From positions 83,736,522 through 83,800,521 of the forward strand of contig CM070877.1 in the NCBI GenBank assembly GCA_036365515.1: a stretch of DNA of 64,000 nt, in the 5' to 3' direction. The position numbers and the translations under genes are program-made. Every line of letters begins with the position of its first letter. The first letter of the stretch is position 1. The notes under the pieces are model-generated. The model ran no database searches and had not been told where the DNA came from. It saw only the letters and a list, made by a program, of their open reading frames with translations. Shown here piece by piece: positions 1-10,611 of the stretch. This DNA comes from Torymus aiolomorphi. Taxonomy: Eukaryota > Arthropoda > Insecta > Hymenoptera > Torymidae.

Positions 1-173
1 AAATCAATTTTCTCGTCATTTTAAAGATAGTAAGCTCTTTCAGCGGTTTATTTAAAATTTTTTTAATTATTGATCCAAACTGTAGTTTTTTTAGGTTCGA
101 AAGAACATATATAATCAAAAAATTCAATAAAAAAAAATTTGATTTTTTCAAAATTTTTAGGTGTTAGACCGCC
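1..173. mobile_element. Right end of a TTAA-inserting inverted-repeat element
   Basis: This stretch has no coding content. Its right end (a GTGT-AGACC-CC type terminus) abuts TTAA at 174-177, and the copia-1 integrase frame starts exactly there. The terminus resembles the ends at 10089, 10960, 30683 and 31881, all of which adjoin TTAA, and the sequence at 1-26 resembles 31840-31866. I infer that an element of the same family interrupts copia-1, with its left end outside the window. Confidence 0.6.
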
Positions 174-530
174 TTAAACGGAACCGCGGAAAGGTTTAAT
201 AGAACGATAATGGATGTGACGCGATGTTTACTAACAGAGGCAAACGTTCATAAACGGTTTTGGTCCGAGATTATTTGTGCAGCGACGTATTTGAAAAATC
301 GAACGTTGACTAATACGATAGAGAGAAAAACTCCGTACGAAATATTTTTTAGGAGACTGCCGGATGTCAAACATTTACGTCTATACGGGAGTAGAATTTT
401 TGTTAGAAAACCGGAACAAAAAAGAAATTCTAAATGTTATAAAAAGGCAGATAATGGAATTCTATTAGTATATAGTGATGTAGGATATAGAGTCCTAGTA
501 AATAATAAAATGGTAGTTGCTAGAATGTAG
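174..530 (+). pseudogene. Copia-1 integrase C-terminal half (truncated, frameshifted)
   Basis: The frame opens at the TTAA junction and carries the end of the integrase core: the residues around the catalytic Glu (NGTAERFNRT) and the following conserved block with YLKNRT, PYEIFF and LYGS. The first two catalytic Asp residues lie in the missing part. At about 524 a single base is missing relative to copia-2 (the codon for His in the ARHVD block), which causes the stop at 528-530. Reading resumes one frame over at 527. Confidence 0.8.
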
Positions 531-1525
531 ATATCGTAGAGGAAAATGTAAAATGTATAGGACTTGATGATGTAGAGTCAAAATATACATCTCCTTCTAC
601 TTCGACTCTCGAGTCATTTAGAGGACAACACAATGATCGTGATGATGATTTAAGCGATGATAATGTTTTTCAAAGCGCGGATGAGAATAATGAACAGGAA
701 TCAAAGGTAGCAAATAAGAAAAATGTAGAACTACTAAAAGTCCCACGTAGATCAACACATGATAGAAAAAGTCCAATAAGATATCCAGAAAATATTTCGA
801 ATAATATTTATGTAAATTACTGCAGGGTAGATACTACATATACATTTGAGGAGGCGATGAGTAGTAATGATAGTGAGACCTGGATAAAAGCTATGGATAA
901 AGAAATAGAAAGTTTAAAAGATAATAAAACATGGGAATTAGTTGAAAGGATACCAAATGAAAAGGTAATAGATGTAAAATGGGTTTATAGTAGGAAATAT
1001 GATGATACATATAAAGCGAGATTAGTTGTAAGAGGATTTCAACAGACAAATGTGATTGACGACATATACGCTCCAGTTGCTAAAATGCAAACTTTAAAAA
1101 TTTTGTTTTCCTTTTGTTGTCAGTTTGGTCTAATTATAGAACAAATGGATGTAGTTACTGCTTTTTTAAATGGTGAAGTAAGCTCGGAGGTATATGTCGG
1201 TCAACCGAAAGGTTATAGCGATGGAACAAACAGAGTTTGTAAATTACGTAAAGCATTGTATGGACTCCGAGGAAGTCCAAGGGCATGGTATGAATGCTTG
1301 GATGAATATTTGACAAAGATAAAATTTAAAAGGAGTAACGTAGATTATTGTTTATATACTCAAGGTGAGGGTATAGATCAAATTTACTTATTAATATATG
1401 TCGATGATTTATTAATTTGTAGTAAGAGTAAAAAGAAAATTAAGAAATTAAAAAGAGTCTTGTCAGAAAAATTTAAGATGAAAGATCTAGGAGAAGTTAA
1501 AGAATACCTTGGTATTAATATATAG
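527..1525 (+). pseudogene. Copia-1 linker and reverse transcriptase
   Basis: From 527 the frame is open through an acidic, low-complexity linker into the copia RT (RVT_2) domain. Visible landmarks are WxxAMDKE near 881, the KARLVV block near 1013, QMDVVTAFLNGEV near 1141, KALYGLRGSPRAWY near 1249 and the catalytic YVDD near 1396. The YVDD is intact, unlike in copia-2. The first Met in this frame is at 857, inside the conserved region, so it is not a real start. A lone TAG at 1523-1525 ends the frame where copia-2 has Glu; downstream sequence stays in the same frame. Confidence 0.85.
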
Positions 1526-2341
1526 TATGATCATCGAAATTGTGATATGAAATTAAGTCAAACTAAGTATATAGAGTCATTAGCGAATAAATATCAATTG
1601 CAGACTAGTAAATTATATAGCACTCCTATGGAAACGAATCTAAAAATTGAAAAGGCTGAAATATGCGAGTCAGATATTAAATATAGAAATTTGATAGGTG
1701 CATTATTATATATAAGTTCAAGTACAAGGCCTGATATAAGTTATAGTGTGAATTATTTGATTAGGTATCAGAATAGTTATAATGAGAATTATTGGAAATA
1801 TGCGTTACGAATCTTGAAATACTTGTGTTTAACGAAAGATATAAAGATGAACTATAAAAGAAATGTAAATTGCGAAATTATAGATTGTTATGTAGACGCA
1901 GATTGGGCTGGTGATAATGTGGACAGAAAATCTACATCTGGATATGTTATTAAAGTATTTGGAAATGTAATAGATTGGAAATCGCGAAAACAAAGAACAG
2001 TAATAAGGGCCTCAACTTATGCAGAATATGTAGCCTTATCTCTGGCAGTTAGTGAAATAAAGTTTATTCTAGAGTTAATGAAAAACTTTAATGTGGAATT
2101 GATTGATCCTGTAAAAGTATTTGAAGATAATACAGGAGCGATAAATATAGCGAATTATGGAAACTTTACTAAAAACTCGAAGCATATAGAAATACATGAT
2201 CACTATGTTCATGAAAGCGTGAAAGAAAACGAAATTGTAATAATTAAAATTGATTCGAATGATAATGTTGCGGATATCTTTACAAAAGCGTTGTGTAAAG
2301 ATAAATTTGAAAATTTCAGAGAATTATTGAATATCATGTAA
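1526..2341 (+). pseudogene. Copia-1 RNase H region
   Basis: This continues the RT frame after the TAG at 1523-1525. It holds the typical copia C-terminal region: the IGALLYI and RPDISY blocks near 1696-1740, DADWAGD near 1897, the STSGY block near 1930, and the ADIFTKAL block near 2271, close to the natural C-terminus. It ends at a stop at 2339-2341. Counting the frameshift and the in-frame stop, the preserved part has only two disabling lesions, so it is not very old. Confidence 0.85.
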
Positions 2342-2379
2342 TAAATTAAAAGTGTGTAATATATATATGTAAGGAGGCG

Positions 2380-2718
2380 TGTTGAAAATAGTATACATCT
2401 ATATTGTACGCATGAATATAGACAGTAGATATGTGTGAGCGCGCGACTGTATCGAGAGCGCGCAATGTCGTATGAGTCCGAAAGTAAACATGTACCTCTC
2501 CCCTTTCTAGTGTGTGCGTGAGCAAGCATCGAAGTCGAGAGGCAGCGAATGATACGCTGCTCTCTCTCTCTCTACTGCCGTACGCCGAACGGAAAGCACC
2601 TTGCGCTAGACGCTATGAAGCGCACGTCTTATTTTATACTTAAGCCTAAATAAATAAGTCATTCTTTTATACCTTAAATGTGTCTCTCCATCATTAATAA
2701 TAATACCACACCTCAACA
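2380..2718 (+). repeat. Copia-1 3' LTR (339 bp)
   Basis: It begins TGTTGA and ends TCAACA, a perfect short inverted pair, immediately after a purine tract. It contains GC-rich promoter-like sequence, CT runs and AATAAA-like motifs near 2650. The next base belongs to the gypsy frame. The 5-bp duplicate expected after it would be CTAAA (2719-2723), which cannot be confirmed because the left flank is missing. Confidence 0.75.
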
Positions 2719-3033
2719 CTAAATATGGGCCGTCATAAACGTAAAAAAAATTATGTACTTGCTCATTCTCCGATCTTGAAACATTTAAGGCTTTCAATAG
2801 AATTTTTTCGCCTACTTCATACACTTTATGAATTCTGTTTTTATTCTTTTTTGTGCTTTTTTCTTTAATTGCCCATGCATTCTCTCTTTAGCTAAAAACA
2901 ATTTCCTCTCATACGGAATATCATCGGTATTTTGCACTTTAATATATTTTTCCCAAATGCGCGTAGGTTTTTTGTTGAAATATAATTCTAGAGGAGTGTA
3001 ACCCGTAGTGTCGTGGTGAGTTTCATTCATAAT
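2719..3033 (-). pseudogene. Gypsy integrase C-terminal region
   Basis: Two open segments (2812-3030 and 2606-2824) match the end of a gypsy integrase: TTGYTPLELYF near the start, a basic segment, then the VGEKILLKA / YDGPYLV chromodomain-like tail motif. The two segments are one frame apart, with the shift near 2820-2840. True gypsy sequence stops at 2719, where the copia-1 LTR begins; the downstream extension to 2606 is translated LTR and not gene. A TGA near 3034 separates this part from the integrase core, in the same frame. Confidence 0.75.
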
Positions 3034-3963
3034 TCATATTTGTTCTGTATATTTCGCCCATCCCTTATGTGCGTGTTGTGTGTGGACGCAGAAAAATCTT
3101 CCTAATTCTCTGTGTATTCTTTCGACTATATTGGATTGAGGATGACGAATCGATGAAAAAATTGATTTTATTCCACTTTCTGCTAATTTGTCTATCCATT
3201 TTTTAGACGTAAACTGAGTACCGTGATCTGTCATTATCGCGACTGGTTTACCATATTTAATGATGTAATCTTTGAAAATTTTATTTATTGCTGCCAATGT
3301 ATTTCCTTTCTTAATCTTATAAATTACTACGTACTTTGAAAAAACGTCTATAGTCGATAATATGTATTTTACACCGCCTACCGAGGTTGGGAGAGGCCCG
3401 CAAATATCTATCGATAAAATTTCATTCGGTTTATTTACCAATATTGGTTGTACCATTTCATCATACCGAACCGTTAAGTGTTTCAAACGCTGACAAATTT
3501 CGCATGATTTCAAAATTTTCTTAATTCTCCTGTGCATTTTCGGAGCAAAAAACGACTCATTAATTATTTTGAAAGTTTTGTACGATCCTATGTGGCCGTA
3601 TGCTTCGTGAATGTCAACTACAAATGGTATTAAAGTTCTATCGGGAATTACTACCTTATTTACAGTATGTACTATTTTATAAAGTAAATCATTTTGAATC
3701 TTATAATAATCCATAATCGACTTATCTTTATTTTCTAATTTATTATTTAATTTTTTACAATATTCATCAGATTTTTGCGAGTTAACTAAGCTTTTTATTA
3801 ATTTAACTGTTTCCTTTTTCAGTTCAATTTTATTTACAGCGCTTATGATAATACCTGTATCATTTTTTAAATTAGAATTAGGATGCATTTGTCTGCTTAA
3901 GTAATCTGCACTAGAGTTTTTCTTACCCTCCATATGTTCAAGTTTAATATTAGAATCTTGGTA
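3034..3963 (-). pseudogene. Gypsy integrase: zinc finger and catalytic core
   Basis: An open stretch of about 300 codons. In order: the end of the RNase H/tether region (SADYLSRQ), the HHCC finger (the two His around IHEAYGHIG, then CEIC), then the core with Asp in SIDICGP, Asp in MTDHGTQF and Glu in the VERIHREL block. All three catalytic acidic residues are present. It is bounded on the N-terminal side by a TGA at 3964-3966 and on the C-terminal side by a TGA near 3034; both neighbours stay in the same frame. Confidence 0.85.
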
Positions 3964-4536
3964 TCATAAACTCCAAAGCATCATTCTCGCGTTATTGAAT
4001 CTATTAGTATTAAAAAATGTAATTGCTTGATGATCTTTTCTCACAATAATCTTTTTTGCCCCTTTTAGGTATAATCCTAATTTATGTAACGCCCATACCA
4101 TGGCAATTAACTCTTTTTCTGAGGTAAAATAGTTAATTTCACTACCTTTTAAGGTACGACTAACGAAAAAAGATACTTGCTCTTCTTCTTTATCATTTAA
4201 TTGTGACAAAATCGCAGTAATCGCATAATTACTCGCGTCAGTCGTGAGAATAAATGGTTTGTCTTTGTCGACATACGCTAACATTATGCAGTTATCAAAT
4301 GCACAAATTATTTTGTGAAATGCTAGTGAATGATACTCTCCCAATTTAAATTTAACATTTTTTCTTTTTAATTCTAATATAGGAATTGTTAAGTCCGCGT
4401 AGTTGTTTACAAACGTACTATAAAAATTTACAAAACCTAAAAATGATTGAATCTCTTTTAGATTTATCGGTTCTCTGAAACATGTTATTGAAGTAATTTT
4501 TTCCGGGTCCGGAATTATTCCGTCCGGTGTTAGTAT
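3964..4536 (-). pseudogene. Gypsy RT thumb/connection and RNase H
   Basis: Starting after a TAA at 4534-4536, the frame carries the connection segment (a QSFLGFVNFY block near 4440), then RNase H with the first catalytic Asp in the LTTDASNY block (near 4235), ELIAMVWAL (near 4105) and the KDHQAIT block (near 4035). The first Met (4344) is internal to the domain, so no start is implied. It runs into a TGA at 3964-3966 and continues in frame into the integrase. Confidence 0.8.
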
Positions 4537-4866
4537 TTATCCTAAAAATTCTATATGTTCGTTACAGAATATTGACTTTGCAAAATTAAATGTAATGTTG
4601 TGTTCTAAAGCTCTTTGGAAAAGTAACTCTAAATGTTCTAAGTGCTCTTCGAATGAGTCTGAACGTGCATGTACATCGTCTACAAACGTTAATAAAATGT
4701 GTTGCAAGTCGACAGTTACACTTCCGAATGCGCGAATTAATGCTGCTGAACTCGTTATAATTCCAAAAGCCGAGACATTGTATTCCATTACGCGGTTGAG
4801 AATCATAAATGCTGTATATTGTTTACTTTCTTCTGACAAACCGATTTGCCAATAACTGCTTGTTAA
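4537..4866 (-). pseudogene. Gypsy reverse transcriptase, C-terminal half
   Basis: The frame opens at the TTAA insertion junction with the residues that follow RT motif A (SSYWQIGL) and includes the catalytic FVDD motif near 4675 and the SKSIFCNEHIEFLG end of the palm. The N-terminal half of the domain is 27.3 kb away at 32152-32533. It ends at a TAA (4534-4536), after which the same frame continues. Translated sequence upstream of 4866 belongs to the inserted element's terminal repeat. Confidence 0.85.
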
Positions 4867-5080
4867 GGTGATTCTTTCATGAATCACTAGTCAAAGCAGT
4901 GCTAAATGAAGAGGGTACCTAATATTAAAAAAGAACATAGTTGAAATGTGATTTATTTATTTTAAATGATAGAGATAGTCAATGTATTATAAATAAAGTG
5001 TTTTTAACATGACTAAGATAACTTTTTTAACAAAATGCCCATATTTTAGAAACAGCACAAACAATTATTGATAAAACATC
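4867..5080. repeat. Left terminal inverted repeat of the 27.3-kb element (outer part)
   Basis: About 214 bp matching the complement of 31935-32151. Its continuation lies after copia-2 (9847-9900), where the match to the right arm resumes around the ACATCTTAATC and AAGGTCTCATTTTG blocks. Confidence 0.75.
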
Positions 5081-5336
5081 TGTTAAAATATTAAAGGGTT
5101 GGACACAGGGCTTCTTTAAATAAGCCACTCTCAAATAGAACAGTAATAATGTTTATTAATACTTAGTAACTTCAGTACAGCTCTCTCTCTCTAACTTTAC
5201 AACCGTTCACGACGGAGGACGACAGCCGAGTGCTGCTCCCGCTCGCTCTCGCTATACGCTTGCCTATACTTATGTAAGGTGGCGCTATGCACGTACCTTC
5301 TATCTCTCTGATGTAAATGTACCTTATATTCTAACA
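5081..5336 (-). repeat. Copia-2 3' LTR (256 bp)
   Basis: Starts TGTTAAAATA and ends TTCTAACA on the plus strand; it pairs with 9586-9841. It is the 3' LTR because the element reads on the minus strand. Confidence 0.95.
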
Positions 5337-5375
5337 CACCTCCTTACATTTATATCTTTCACAATACAATAATTC

Positions 5376-8300
5376 TTAAATTAAATTTAATAGTTCTCGC
5401 AATTTCTTAAACCTTAATTTCCCAAGAGCCTTTGTTAATATGTCTGCTACATTTTTCTCTGAACTAACTTTAACAACATCAATCAAACCCTTTTCGTAGT
5501 TCTCATTTACAAAATGATCGTGTACTTCAATGTACTTTGATCGCTTAGTAAAATTTCCAAATTTCGCTATACTCACAGCACCAGAATTATCCTCAAAAAG
5601 ATTTATAGGTTTCTTAAATTCTACATTAAAGCTACTTAACAAATCTTTAATTAGTAAAATCTCGTTCACTACTTCTGATAGTGCTACATATTCCGCAGCT
5701 GTCGAAGACTTTGTTACGCTGCCTTGTTTCTTTGATTTCCAATGAATCACATTTCCAAATAACTTAACAATATATCCACTAGTCGATTTTCTATCTACAC
5801 AACCTCCAGCCCAGTCCGCATCGACGTAACATTCAAGAATATCAACCTTTTCATTTCTCTTATATCTTAATTTCAATTCTTTTGTCAAATATAAATATTT
5901 TAAAATTCTTAAAGCATATTTAAAATGCGTTTCATTAAAAAAATTCTGAAATCTACTTAAGTAATTAACGCTATAACTTATATCTAATCTAGTTCCTGAA
6001 CTAATATACAAAAGTGCTCCTATCAAATTTCTATATTTTACAGTTTCATTTAATTCTTGAGCAGGTTCTAATTTAAAATTCTGTTCCATAAGAGTCTCGT
6101 ATAATATTGCTTGATCAATCTGATACTTCCTAGCTAATGACTCTATATACTTTTCCTGATCCAATGACATTTCATTCTTCTTTTCATCATATTCAATATT
6201 GATCCCTAGATACGTACTTACTTTACCTAAATCTTTGATTTGAAACCTTTCTTTTAACATACCTTTTATGTAATTCAAATTTTGTCTATTCTTACAACAA
6301 ATCAATAGATCACCCACAAATATAATTAAATAAATAATCTCATCCTTTTCTTTTAAAGTATACAAATAGTAATCGTGTTTACTTCTTACAAAACCTAAAG
6401 AACTTAAATAATTATCAAGACACTCGTACCAAGCTCTTGGACTCTCACGCAAACCATACAATGCTTTATTTAATTTACACACTTTTTCAGTACCATCCTC
6501 ATAGCCTTCAGGCTGTTTTACAAATACTTTCGACTTAACTTTGCCATTTAAAAACGCTGTCTCAACATCCATTTGCTCAACTAACAATCCATTCTGACAA
6601 CTATACGACAATAACACTTTCAAAGTTTGAGTTTTCGCAACTGGTGAATAAATATCATGCAATACATCTATTTGTTGATATCTCCTTACAACAATTCTAG
6701 CTTTATATACATTTTCACTTTTCTTAGCGTAAATCCATTTTAAATCTAATATCTTTTCATTCTTTGGTTTTTCAACTAATACCCACGTTTTATTTTTCTT
6801 TAAACTATTCATTTCTTTATTCATTGCTTCTACCCAAAAACTAGACTCATCACTACCAATAGCCTCCCTATAACTTACTGGACTATCAGCACTACAATAA
6901 TTTACATATATACACCTAGTATATACAAAGTTATCATCGAACCTACTTGGTCTTTTAATTTCTCTTTTAGACCTTCTTAAATCAGGTTCTTCTTCTACTT
7001 CATTTTCAACATTATCATTATTATTATTATTTACATTTTCTATCTCATTTATATTTTCTTTCTGTTTATTTTCAAAACTTTCATTTAAATTCTCATTTTT
7101 TAAATCACTATAATGTAAACCAATGCATTTTACATCTTCTTCAATGACATCAACGTGTCTTGCAACTACAACTCTATTACCTATCAAAACTCTGTACTCT
7201 ATTACATCATAACCTATCAAAGTTCCTAAATCAGCTTTTCTATCCCATTTCGAATTTCTTTTGCTTTCAGGTACTCTAACAAACACTTTACTTCCGTATA
7301 ATTTCAAATATTTTATTTCAGGCTTTTCATTAAAAAATATCTCGTAAGGAGATTTATTTCTTACTAACGTGTTTGCGATTGTTCTATTTTTCAAATATGC
7401 TGCGGCGCAGACTACTTCTGGCCAGTATCTTTTTTCTACCTTAGACTCAACTAACAAACACCTAGCACTATCCATAATTGTCCTATTGTACCTCTCTGCT
7501 GTACCATTAAGCTCGTGCACGTAAGGTGGACACGGCTCTAACTCAATTCCCTTTTCTCTAAATAATCTATACATATCTTTATTCAAGTACTCGGTACCAT
7601 TATCGCATCTTATTTTCTTTATTCTTTTTCCTGTTCTATTTTCAACTGTATTAATATAATCTATGAAACGATCATAAACTTCATCTTTAGACTTAATTGT
7701 ATAAATTTTTGCCAATTTACTATAATCATCAATAAAAGTTATAAAATATTTTTCTCCTCTAAAACCTACTGTATTGTGTGGCCCATTTAAATCTGTATGT
7801 ACTATTTCTAATATATCTTTCGCTCTTTTTCTATTATTATCAAATGGAATATTATGCATTTTGTTTTCAATGCACGTAGCACATTTATAGTAATCTATTT
7901 CTACTTCACTAGGCAAACCTTCCAAAACATGATTTTTACACATCGTATTTAAATAATTAAAGTTAACGTGTCCTAGCGTTCTATGCCACTTTTCTTTTAA
8001 AGTCATTTTTTCATTTTTAGCTGTCAGATTAGCTTCTTTACTTCTTTCGATAAAACTAGTCATTCTATAAATTCTATCTTTTTTCCAAGCTATAGCAATC
8101 AATTTATTATTTCTATTATAGATTTTGGAACTATCTCCGATAGATACTACTTTATAATTATCAGTTACTTTAGCAAAACTTATTAAATTTCGATCCATAT
8201 CCTTCACGTAAAATACATTTTTCAATTCAATTTTTATCTCTTCATTAAACGTTTTGAATTTACTATTTACATGACCAACTTTTGTTGCTTTCAAAATTCT

Positions 8301-9440
8301 GCCATCACCTACTTTAGCATTAATCGGTTCTTTTAATATAATCGCATCACTAAAATAATTTTCATTATTAATCACGTGGTCGGAGCAACCACTATCTAAA
8401 ATCCACTCTACTTTGTTTTCATGTACATTACCGTTTCCTATATTCGCAGACCTTATTTCTACTGAAGTGCTAAATGCTTCCTTATTCTCCGCGCTCTGAT
8501 GACCTCCGCTGTTGTCATCACTGCCTCTCGCGCCTCGGCCGCGTTGTCTGTAGCCACTCCTTCCACGCCGATTTGAACTCATTCCTCGCTGCTGGCTTGT
8601 CTCGTGTTTACCAACACCACCTCGCTGTTGCGTGTTGCTTCTGTTGCCTCCTCGCTGCTGCGTCCCTCGATTCCACGAATTGTTTTTCGTTGGGCAATCG
8701 TACTGTATGTGTCCTACACCACCACATACATAACATGTCCTTTTCTTCTCTTCTTTCCCTTTTTCGAACATAAAAGCGTTCGACTTTGAATTTCCACTTT
8801 TACTCTTTTCTTTTAGTTCAGCCATTTTAATCTTATTTTTCACATATTCCACGTTTTGTTCTTCTTCTTTCAGCACATCGATTAAGTCTCCTATATGACT
8901 CATCGAATCCGGCAATGTCCTCAACATATAATTCATTTTTCCTTTCTCCGTCATATTTGCACCAGCTTCTTTCAAATCGTTAAAGAATTCCATCGAGTTA
9001 CTAAAATCTTTTAATTTCATTTTTTCCAGTTTGTTTCTGTAAAGTATCTGGAGAGCTGTCGATTCTTTCAAATATGTGCTATCAAATTTTCTTATAATAT
9101 GAAACGCCGTTTCTTTGTCACTTATCAATTCCATTTGTTTGTTTGAAATTGCACTATAAATATAATTTATAGCTTGCACGTCTTTTTCGTCCCAATCAAC
9201 TTTATCCGTTTCCACTTTTGCACGTGTAACTACAATCTCACACTTTTTCATCTTTAAATACATTAATATGCGTTTCTTCCAATTACTGTATTCTTGTCCA
9301 TCAAAAATCGGTATTTTTACTTCCTGCATGTTTTCTTCCTTTTTATTTTCTTGATTTTCAATATCGTAAAATTCTTCTTCACTTTCAGTTTCGCTTGTTT
9401 TCTCACTTTTTACTTCTCGAGGCTCTGTCTTTGCGCTCAT
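5376..9440 (-). CDS. Copia-2 gag-pol polyprotein (1354 aa) with mutated RT active site
   Basis: A single ORF encodes all retrotransposon functions. Gag comes first, with one CCHC zinc knuckle (C236, C239, H244, C249) followed by an RG/Q-rich segment. The aspartic protease has DSG at 349-351. The integrase has an HHCC finger (HRTLGH...CATC), Asp in HTDLNGP, Asp in RCDNGTEY and Glu in NGTAERYNRT. The copia RT (RVT_2) and RNase H (DADWAG) follow. The length is normal for an insect copia polyprotein, and ATG at 9440 is the first in frame, 145 bp inside the 5' LTR. Oddity: the RT catalytic motif YVDD reads FVGD (codon 1043, 6312-6314), so the first catalytic Asp is Gly, which should abolish polymerisation. 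Confidence 0.95.
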   Translation of the reverse strand: MSAKTEPREVKSEKTSETESEEEFYDIENQENKKEENMQEVKIPIFDGQEYSNWKKRILMYLKMKKCEIVVTRAKVETDKVDWDEKDVQAINYIYSAISNKQMELISDKETAFHIIRKFDSTYLKESTALQILYRNKLEKMKLKDFSNSMEFFNDLKEAGANMTEKGKMNYMLRTLPDSMSHIGDLIDVLKEEEQNVEYVKNKIKMAELKEKSKSGNSKSNAFMFEKGKEEKKRTCYVCGGVGHIQYDCPTKNNSWNRGTQQRGGNRSNTQQRGGVGKHETSQQRGMSSNRRGRSGYRQRGRGARGSDDNSGGHQSAENKEAFSTSVEIRSANIGNGNVHENKVEWILDSGCSDHVINNENYFSDAIILKEPINAKVGDGRILKATKVGHVNSKFKTFNEEIKIELKNVFYVKDMDRNLISFAKVTDNYKVVSIGDSSKIYNRNNKLIAIAWKKDRIYRMTSFIERSKEANLTAKNEKMTLKEKWHRTLGHVNFNYLNTMCKNHVLEGLPSEVEIDYYKCATCIENKMHNIPFDNNRKRAKDILEIVHTDLNGPHNTVGFRGEKYFITFIDDYSKLAKIYTIKSKDEVYDRFIDYINTVENRTGKRIKKIRCDNGTEYLNKDMYRLFREKGIELEPCPPYVHELNGTAERYNRTIMDSARCLLVESKVEKRYWPEVVCAAAYLKNRTIANTLVRNKSPYEIFFNEKPEIKYLKLYGSKVFVRVPESKRNSKWDRKADLGTLIGYDVIEYRVLIGNRVVVARHVDVIEEDVKCIGLHYSDLKNENLNESFENKQKENINEIENVNNNNNDNVENEVEEEPDLRRSKREIKRPSRFDDNFVYTRCIYVNYCSADSPVSYREAIGSDESSFWVEAMNKEMNSLKKNKTWVLVEKPKNEKILDLKWIYAKKSENVYKARIVVRRYQQIDVLHDIYSPVAKTQTLKVLLSYSCQNGLLVEQMDVETAFLNGKVKSKVFVKQPEGYEDGTEKVCKLNKALYGLRESPRAWYECLDNYLSSLGFVRSKHDYYLYTLKEKDEIIYLIIFVGDLLICCKNRQNLNYIKGMLKERFQIKDLGKVSTYLGINIEYDEKKNEMSLDQEKYIESLARKYQIDQAILYETLMEQNFKLEPAQELNETVKYRNLIGALLYISSGTRLDISYSVNYLSRFQNFFNETHFKYALRILKYLYLTKELKLRYKRNEKVDILECYVDADWAGGCVDRKSTSGYIVKLFGNVIHWKSKKQGSVTKSSTAAEYVALSEVVNEILLIKDLLSSFNVEFKKPINLFEDNSGAVSIAKFGNFTKRSKYIEVHDHFVNENYEKGLIDVVKVSSEKNVADILTKALGKLRFKKLRELLNLI

Positions 9441-9585
9441 GTGTCTTTCTTTATTATTACGCTAGCCACGCGCTCAACTTAAAACACTTTCTTCTTGTTC
9501 TCCCGCACTATAGATTATCTCTACACGACTCGAAAGTGGATGTAGAAGATAAAGAAAAAATCGCAAACCAAGCACTCTGCTAGCA

Positions 9586-9841
9586 TGTTAAAATATTAAA
9601 GGGTTGGACACAGGGCTTCTTTAAATAAGCCACTCTCAAATAGAACAGTAAAAATGTTTATTAATACTTAGTAACTTCAGTACAGCTCTCTCTCTCTAAC
9701 TTTACAACTGTTCACTACGGGGGACGACAGCCGAGTGCTGCTCCCGCTCGCTCTCGGTATACGCTTGCCTATACTTATGTAAGGTGGCGCTACGCACGTA
9801 CCTTCTATCTCTCTGATGTAAATGTACCTTATATTCTAACA
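9586..9841 (-). repeat. Copia-2 5' LTR (256 bp)
   Basis: Matches 5081-5336 except for about six substitutions. On the minus strand it begins TGTTAGAATATAAGG. The sequence just inside (TGCTAGCAGAGTGC) is where a primer-binding site should be; I could not assign it to a tRNA. Confidence 0.95.
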
Positions 9842-9904
9842 ACATCTTAATCTTTTTTATTTCTTAACCGATTTTAATTTTCAAGGTCTCATTTTGTTCT
9901 TTAA

Positions 9905-10084
9905 GTAATTTCATTTGGACTTGCCCAAGGAAAAATTTAAAATTATTCAAAACCAAGAAAGTTATAGCCAATTAAAAAGAAATATTTTTTTAACTCCGTG
10001 CATGAATTTATAAACAATTGGCTATAACTTTCTTGGTTTTCAATAATTTTAAATTTTTCCTTCGGCAAGTCCCCATGAAATTAT
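9905..10084. repeat. 180-bp palindromic MITE-like element between TTAA sites
   Basis: Two ~75-bp inverted arms (the left starts GTAATTTCAT, the right ends ATGAAATTAT) lie exactly between TTAA at 9901-9904 and TTAA at 10085-10088. The cores contain AAGAAAGTTATAGCC and its complement. A diverged copy of the palindrome sits at about 22810-22965 and again at 27770-27910 in the nested element. Confidence 0.6.
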
Positions 10085-10088
10085 TTAA

Positions 10089-10262
10089 GGGGGTCAGACA
10101 CTTTTAAAATTTTCTTCATAAAATGATCTAAAAAAATTAATTTTACTAATTAGAAATATGTAGAAGCAATATTTTTAATATATAGTAAATTTATGACGAA
10201 ATAAGACCAAAAAAAATTCTTTTTATTGATTTTAACCGAAGATATGGCCATTTCTAAATTTT
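10089..10262. repeat. Terminal repeat of a TTAA element (type A, left)
   Basis: Begins GGGGGTCAGACACTTTT after TTAA at 10085-10088 and is an inverted match of 30540-30683. Its homology with the right arm resumes only at about 16190, so roughly 5.9 kb has been inserted in between. Confidence 0.6.
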
Positions 10263-10611
10263 GGCTCTGCCGTCGACTCCAGATCCAGGAACTCCATATA
10301 TTTTGATGAGACAAGTCCTAAAATCTTGGTATTTTATATGACTATTGACTGAAGAGTATCCAAATTATAGTATCTATTGTATGTATCCAAATTATTTAAG
10401 TAAATATTTTTTTACAGTCAAAAATTTCTAAAAATTCTCAAATTTAAGTAAAATTATGATTTTTGAGCAGTTTTTGACCGCAAAAAAATATTTACTTAAA
10501 TAATTTGGATACATACAACTCTTCAGTCAATAGTCATATAAAATACCAAGATTTTAGGACCTGTTCCATCAAAATATATGCAGCTCCTGGATCCGGAGTC
10601 GACGGCAGAGC
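10263..10611. repeat. Short foldback (arms ~165 bp)
   Basis: The left arm starts GCTCTGCCGTCGACTCC and the right arm ends with its exact complement, GGAGTCGACGGCAGAGC. The interior is AT-rich with mirrored TTACTTAAATAATTTGG blocks. A third copy of one arm lies at about 16025-16170. No ORF. Confidence 0.75.

Larger units (their letters stand above)
174..2718 (+). mobile_element. Copia-1: 5'-truncated Ty1/copia element with 3' LTR
   Basis: A polyprotein remnant covers the last part of integrase, the reverse transcriptase and RNase H, followed by a purine-rich tract (AAGGAGG at 2371-2377) and a 3' LTR. The 5' half, the 5' LTR and gag are absent because a TTAA element ends at 173. The 3' LTR joins the minus-strand gypsy coding sequence directly at 2719, so copia-1 landed in an existing gypsy copy. 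It is clearly related to copia-2 but not identical. Confidence 0.85.
5081..9841 (-). mobile_element. Copia-2: full-length Ty1/copia element
   Basis: Two 256-bp LTRs (TG...CA) bracket one uninterrupted 1354-codon gag-pol ORF on the minus strand. A 5-bp target duplication ACATC is visible at 5076-5080 and 9842-9846. A purine tract (AAGGAGGTG, minus strand) precedes the 3' LTR. By my reading the two LTRs differ at about six positions (about 2%), so insertion was fairly recent. It sits in the left arm of the 27.3-kb element and breaks its terminal repeat. Confidence 0.95.
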
